Assembly: GCF_032154225.1 (NCBI RefSeq)
Contig: NZ_JALDYF010000017.1
Location: forward strand, 31,119-95,118
Reading direction: 5' to 3'
Origin: Psychrobacillus sp032154225
Lineage (GTDB): Bacteria > Bacillota > Bacilli > Bacillales_A > Planococcaceae
Length of the DNA stretch: 64,000 nucleotides
Position 1 is the stretch's first letter. Each line of letters starts with the position of its first letter. The position numbers and the translations under genes are program-made. This document shows positions 63,059-64,000 of the stretch, one piece after another. The notes under the pieces were generated by a model, which was not told the origin of the DNA, ran no database searches, and saw only the letters and a program-made list of their open reading frames with translations.

Positions 63059-63604
63059 ATGAATAAAAAAGTATTTATCATTAGACATTGCCAAGCAGAA
63101 GGACAAGAGGCACAAGCATGCCTCACTGAACTGGGACGCAAACAAGCAGAAGAACTCTCCAAATATTTAAGTAACACAGCAATTAGTCGAATTATTTCAA
63201 GCCCATTTTTACGCGCTCATCAATCCATCGAACCTTTCGCAACACCCAAACAACTAACGATAGAAATCGATCATCGCTTATCCGAGCGAATTCTATCTAC
63301 TTGTTCTATGGATAACTGGCTTGTTAAGCTAGAAGAAACATTTGAAGACATCGAATTAAAACTAGAAGGTGGAGAGTCGAGCAAAGAAGCACAGAAGCGC
63401 ATAGTAGAGGTGTTAGATGAAATCCTATCGAACGATAATGAAAGCACTGCAATTGTAACTCATGGAAACATTATGTCATTGCTATTAAACAACTACGATA
63501 AAAAATTCGATTTTGAGCAATGGAAAAACTTAAGCAATCCAGATGTCTTTCTATTACATTTCTCCGATGGTGGCTGCTCCATCGAACGTATCTGGCAAAA
63601 TTAA
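63059..63604 (+). CDS. Histidine phosphatase family protein
   Basis: 181 residues with the phosphoglycerate-mutase-like fold: catalytic His in FIIRHCQAEGQ, the second Arg in SSPFLRAHQS, and the late His in AIVTHGNIMSLL. The motif has RHC in place of the usual RHG. Start at the ATG 63059 (AGAGGTGG upstream). Probably cotranscribed with the LysR gene. Substrate unknown. Confidence 0.85.
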   Translation: MNKKVFIIRHCQAEGQEAQACLTELGRKQAEELSKYLSNTAISRIISSPFLRAHQSIEPFATPKQLTIEIDHRLSERILSTCSMDNWLVKLEETFEDIELKLEGGESSKEAQKRIVEVLDEILSNDNESTAIVTHGNIMSLLLNNYDKKFDFEQWKNLSNPDVFLLHFSDGGCSIERIWQN

Positions 63605-63613
63605 TGAAAATAC

Positions 63614-63649
63614 AAAAAAGGTATCCCATTGTCATGGAATACCTTTTTT
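63614..63649 (+). terminator. Terminator after the phosphatase gene
   Basis: AAAAGGTAT.CCAT and ATGG.ATACCTTTTTT arms, between the phosphatase and the convergent tRNA cluster. Confidence 0.8.
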
Positions 63650-63666
63650 ACGATTATTTTAAATTA

Positions 63667-63739
63667 TGGAGCCTAGCGGGATCGAACCGCTGACCTCCTG
63701 CGTGCAAGGCAGGCGCTCTCCCAGCTGAGCTAAGGCCCC
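63667..63739 (-). tRNA. tRNA-Ala (anticodon TGC)
   Basis: 73 bases. Acceptor GGGGCCT/AGGCTCC, D arm AGCTCAGCTGGGAGAGC, anticodon loop CTTGCAC, T loop GGTTCGATCC. CCA is not encoded. Confidence 0.97.
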
Positions 63740-63764
63740 GAAAAAATTAGATGTAAATAAAAAA

Positions 63765-63839
63765 TGGCTGGGGAACCTGGATTCGAACCAGGGCATGACG
63801 GAATCAAAATCCGTTGCCTTACCGCTTGGCTATACCCCA
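63765..63839 (-). tRNA. tRNA-Gln (anticodon TTG)
   Basis: 75 bases including CCA. Acceptor TGGGGTA, anticodon stem ACGGA/TCCGT with loop TTTTGAT, T loop GGTTCGAATCC. Confidence 0.97.
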
Positions 63840-63845
63840 TTAAAC

Positions 63846-63929
63846 TGGTGGAGGGGGACGGATTCGAACCGCCGAACCCTAAGGAGCGGATTTACAGTCC
63901 GCCGCGTTTAGCCACTTCGCTACCCCTCC
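63846..63929 (-). tRNA. tRNA-Tyr (anticodon GTA)
   Basis: 84 bases including CCA. Acceptor GGAGGGG, anticodon region GACTGTAAATC, long variable arm, T loop GGTTCGAATCC. Confidence 0.97.
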
Positions 63930-63947
63930 GAAATAACACAAGAATAA

Positions 63948-64000
63948 TGGTGGAGGATGACGGGCTCGAACCGCCGACCCTCTGCTTGTAAGGCAGATGC
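63948..64000 (-). tRNA. tRNA-Val (anticodon TAC), partial
   Basis: The 3' part including CCA, the T arm and the anticodon loop CTTACAA; the 5' part lies beyond the window end. Confidence 0.93.

Noticed and set aside
63764..63991. Plus-strand frame with repeated GFEP/GLEPP motifs
   Set aside because: It is the antisense reading of tRNA T arms, a known artefact over tRNA clusters.

Overview
The window looks like the chromosome of a low-GC, endospore-forming member of the Bacillales. Support comes from a gerA/C/D/B germination operon, a CwlJ-type cortex hydrolase, the order sigW-rsiW-cdaA-cdaR-glmM-glmS, a glmS ribozyme, a ywrABCD-like cluster and a tRNA cluster. Several protein and repeat features recall the Lysinibacillus/Psychrobacillus/Sporosarcina branch, but I cannot fix the genus from sequence alone.

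Layout. 1-6200: small membrane proteins, a DUF1801 protein, a frameshifted gene, an Lsa-like ABC-F ATPase behind a terminator-type attenuator, a stand-alone type 2 PyrF, and an ECF sigma/anti-sigma pair. 6200-13600: an IS remnant, a PadR/YhgE-like pair, a duplicated and partly decayed DUF418 segment, pirin, cwlJ and a DUF3955 protein. 14270-18430: a germinant receptor operon. 18850-22030: a BlaI/BlaR1-like pair with its operators and a polysaccharide deacetylase. 22030-23371: a VOC protein and a decayed TniQ N-terminus.

23372-42128 is a complete 18,757-bp Tn7-like transposon inserted just downstream of glmS. It has TGT...ACA ends, a perfect 5-bp duplication (ACACA), three spaced TnsB-type sites on the left and four packed sites on the right. 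Its core operon (minus strand) is tnsA-tnsB-tnsC-tnsD, then a second short TniQ, then a tyrosine-recombinase-fold protein in which three of six catalytic residues are replaced. This last protein resembles the inactivated recombinase selector TnsF known from Tn6022-type elements. The cargo looks like a defence island: a DUF6037-like protein and an OLD nuclease on the left; a Gabija-like OLD nuclease plus UvrD helicase, an octapeptide-repeat protein and a Shedu-like nuclease on the right. The tnsD-like protein explains the glmS site. The TniQ2 plus TnsF-like pair could be a second targeting arm, and is the most interesting system here.

42154-44190: glmS and its ribozyme. 44515-54119: ywrA/ywrB/ywrD-like genes, a five-gene peptide (possibly glutathione) ABC transporter and an Lrp regulator (ywrC-like), separating glmS from glmM. 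54378-59262: glmM, cdaR, cdaA, rsiW and sigW with an autoregulatory SigW promoter. 59346-63604: arginase, an acetyltransferase, citrate synthase with a divergent LysR regulator, and a histidine phosphatase. 63667-64000: tRNA-Ala, Gln, Tyr and a partial Val, all on the minus strand.
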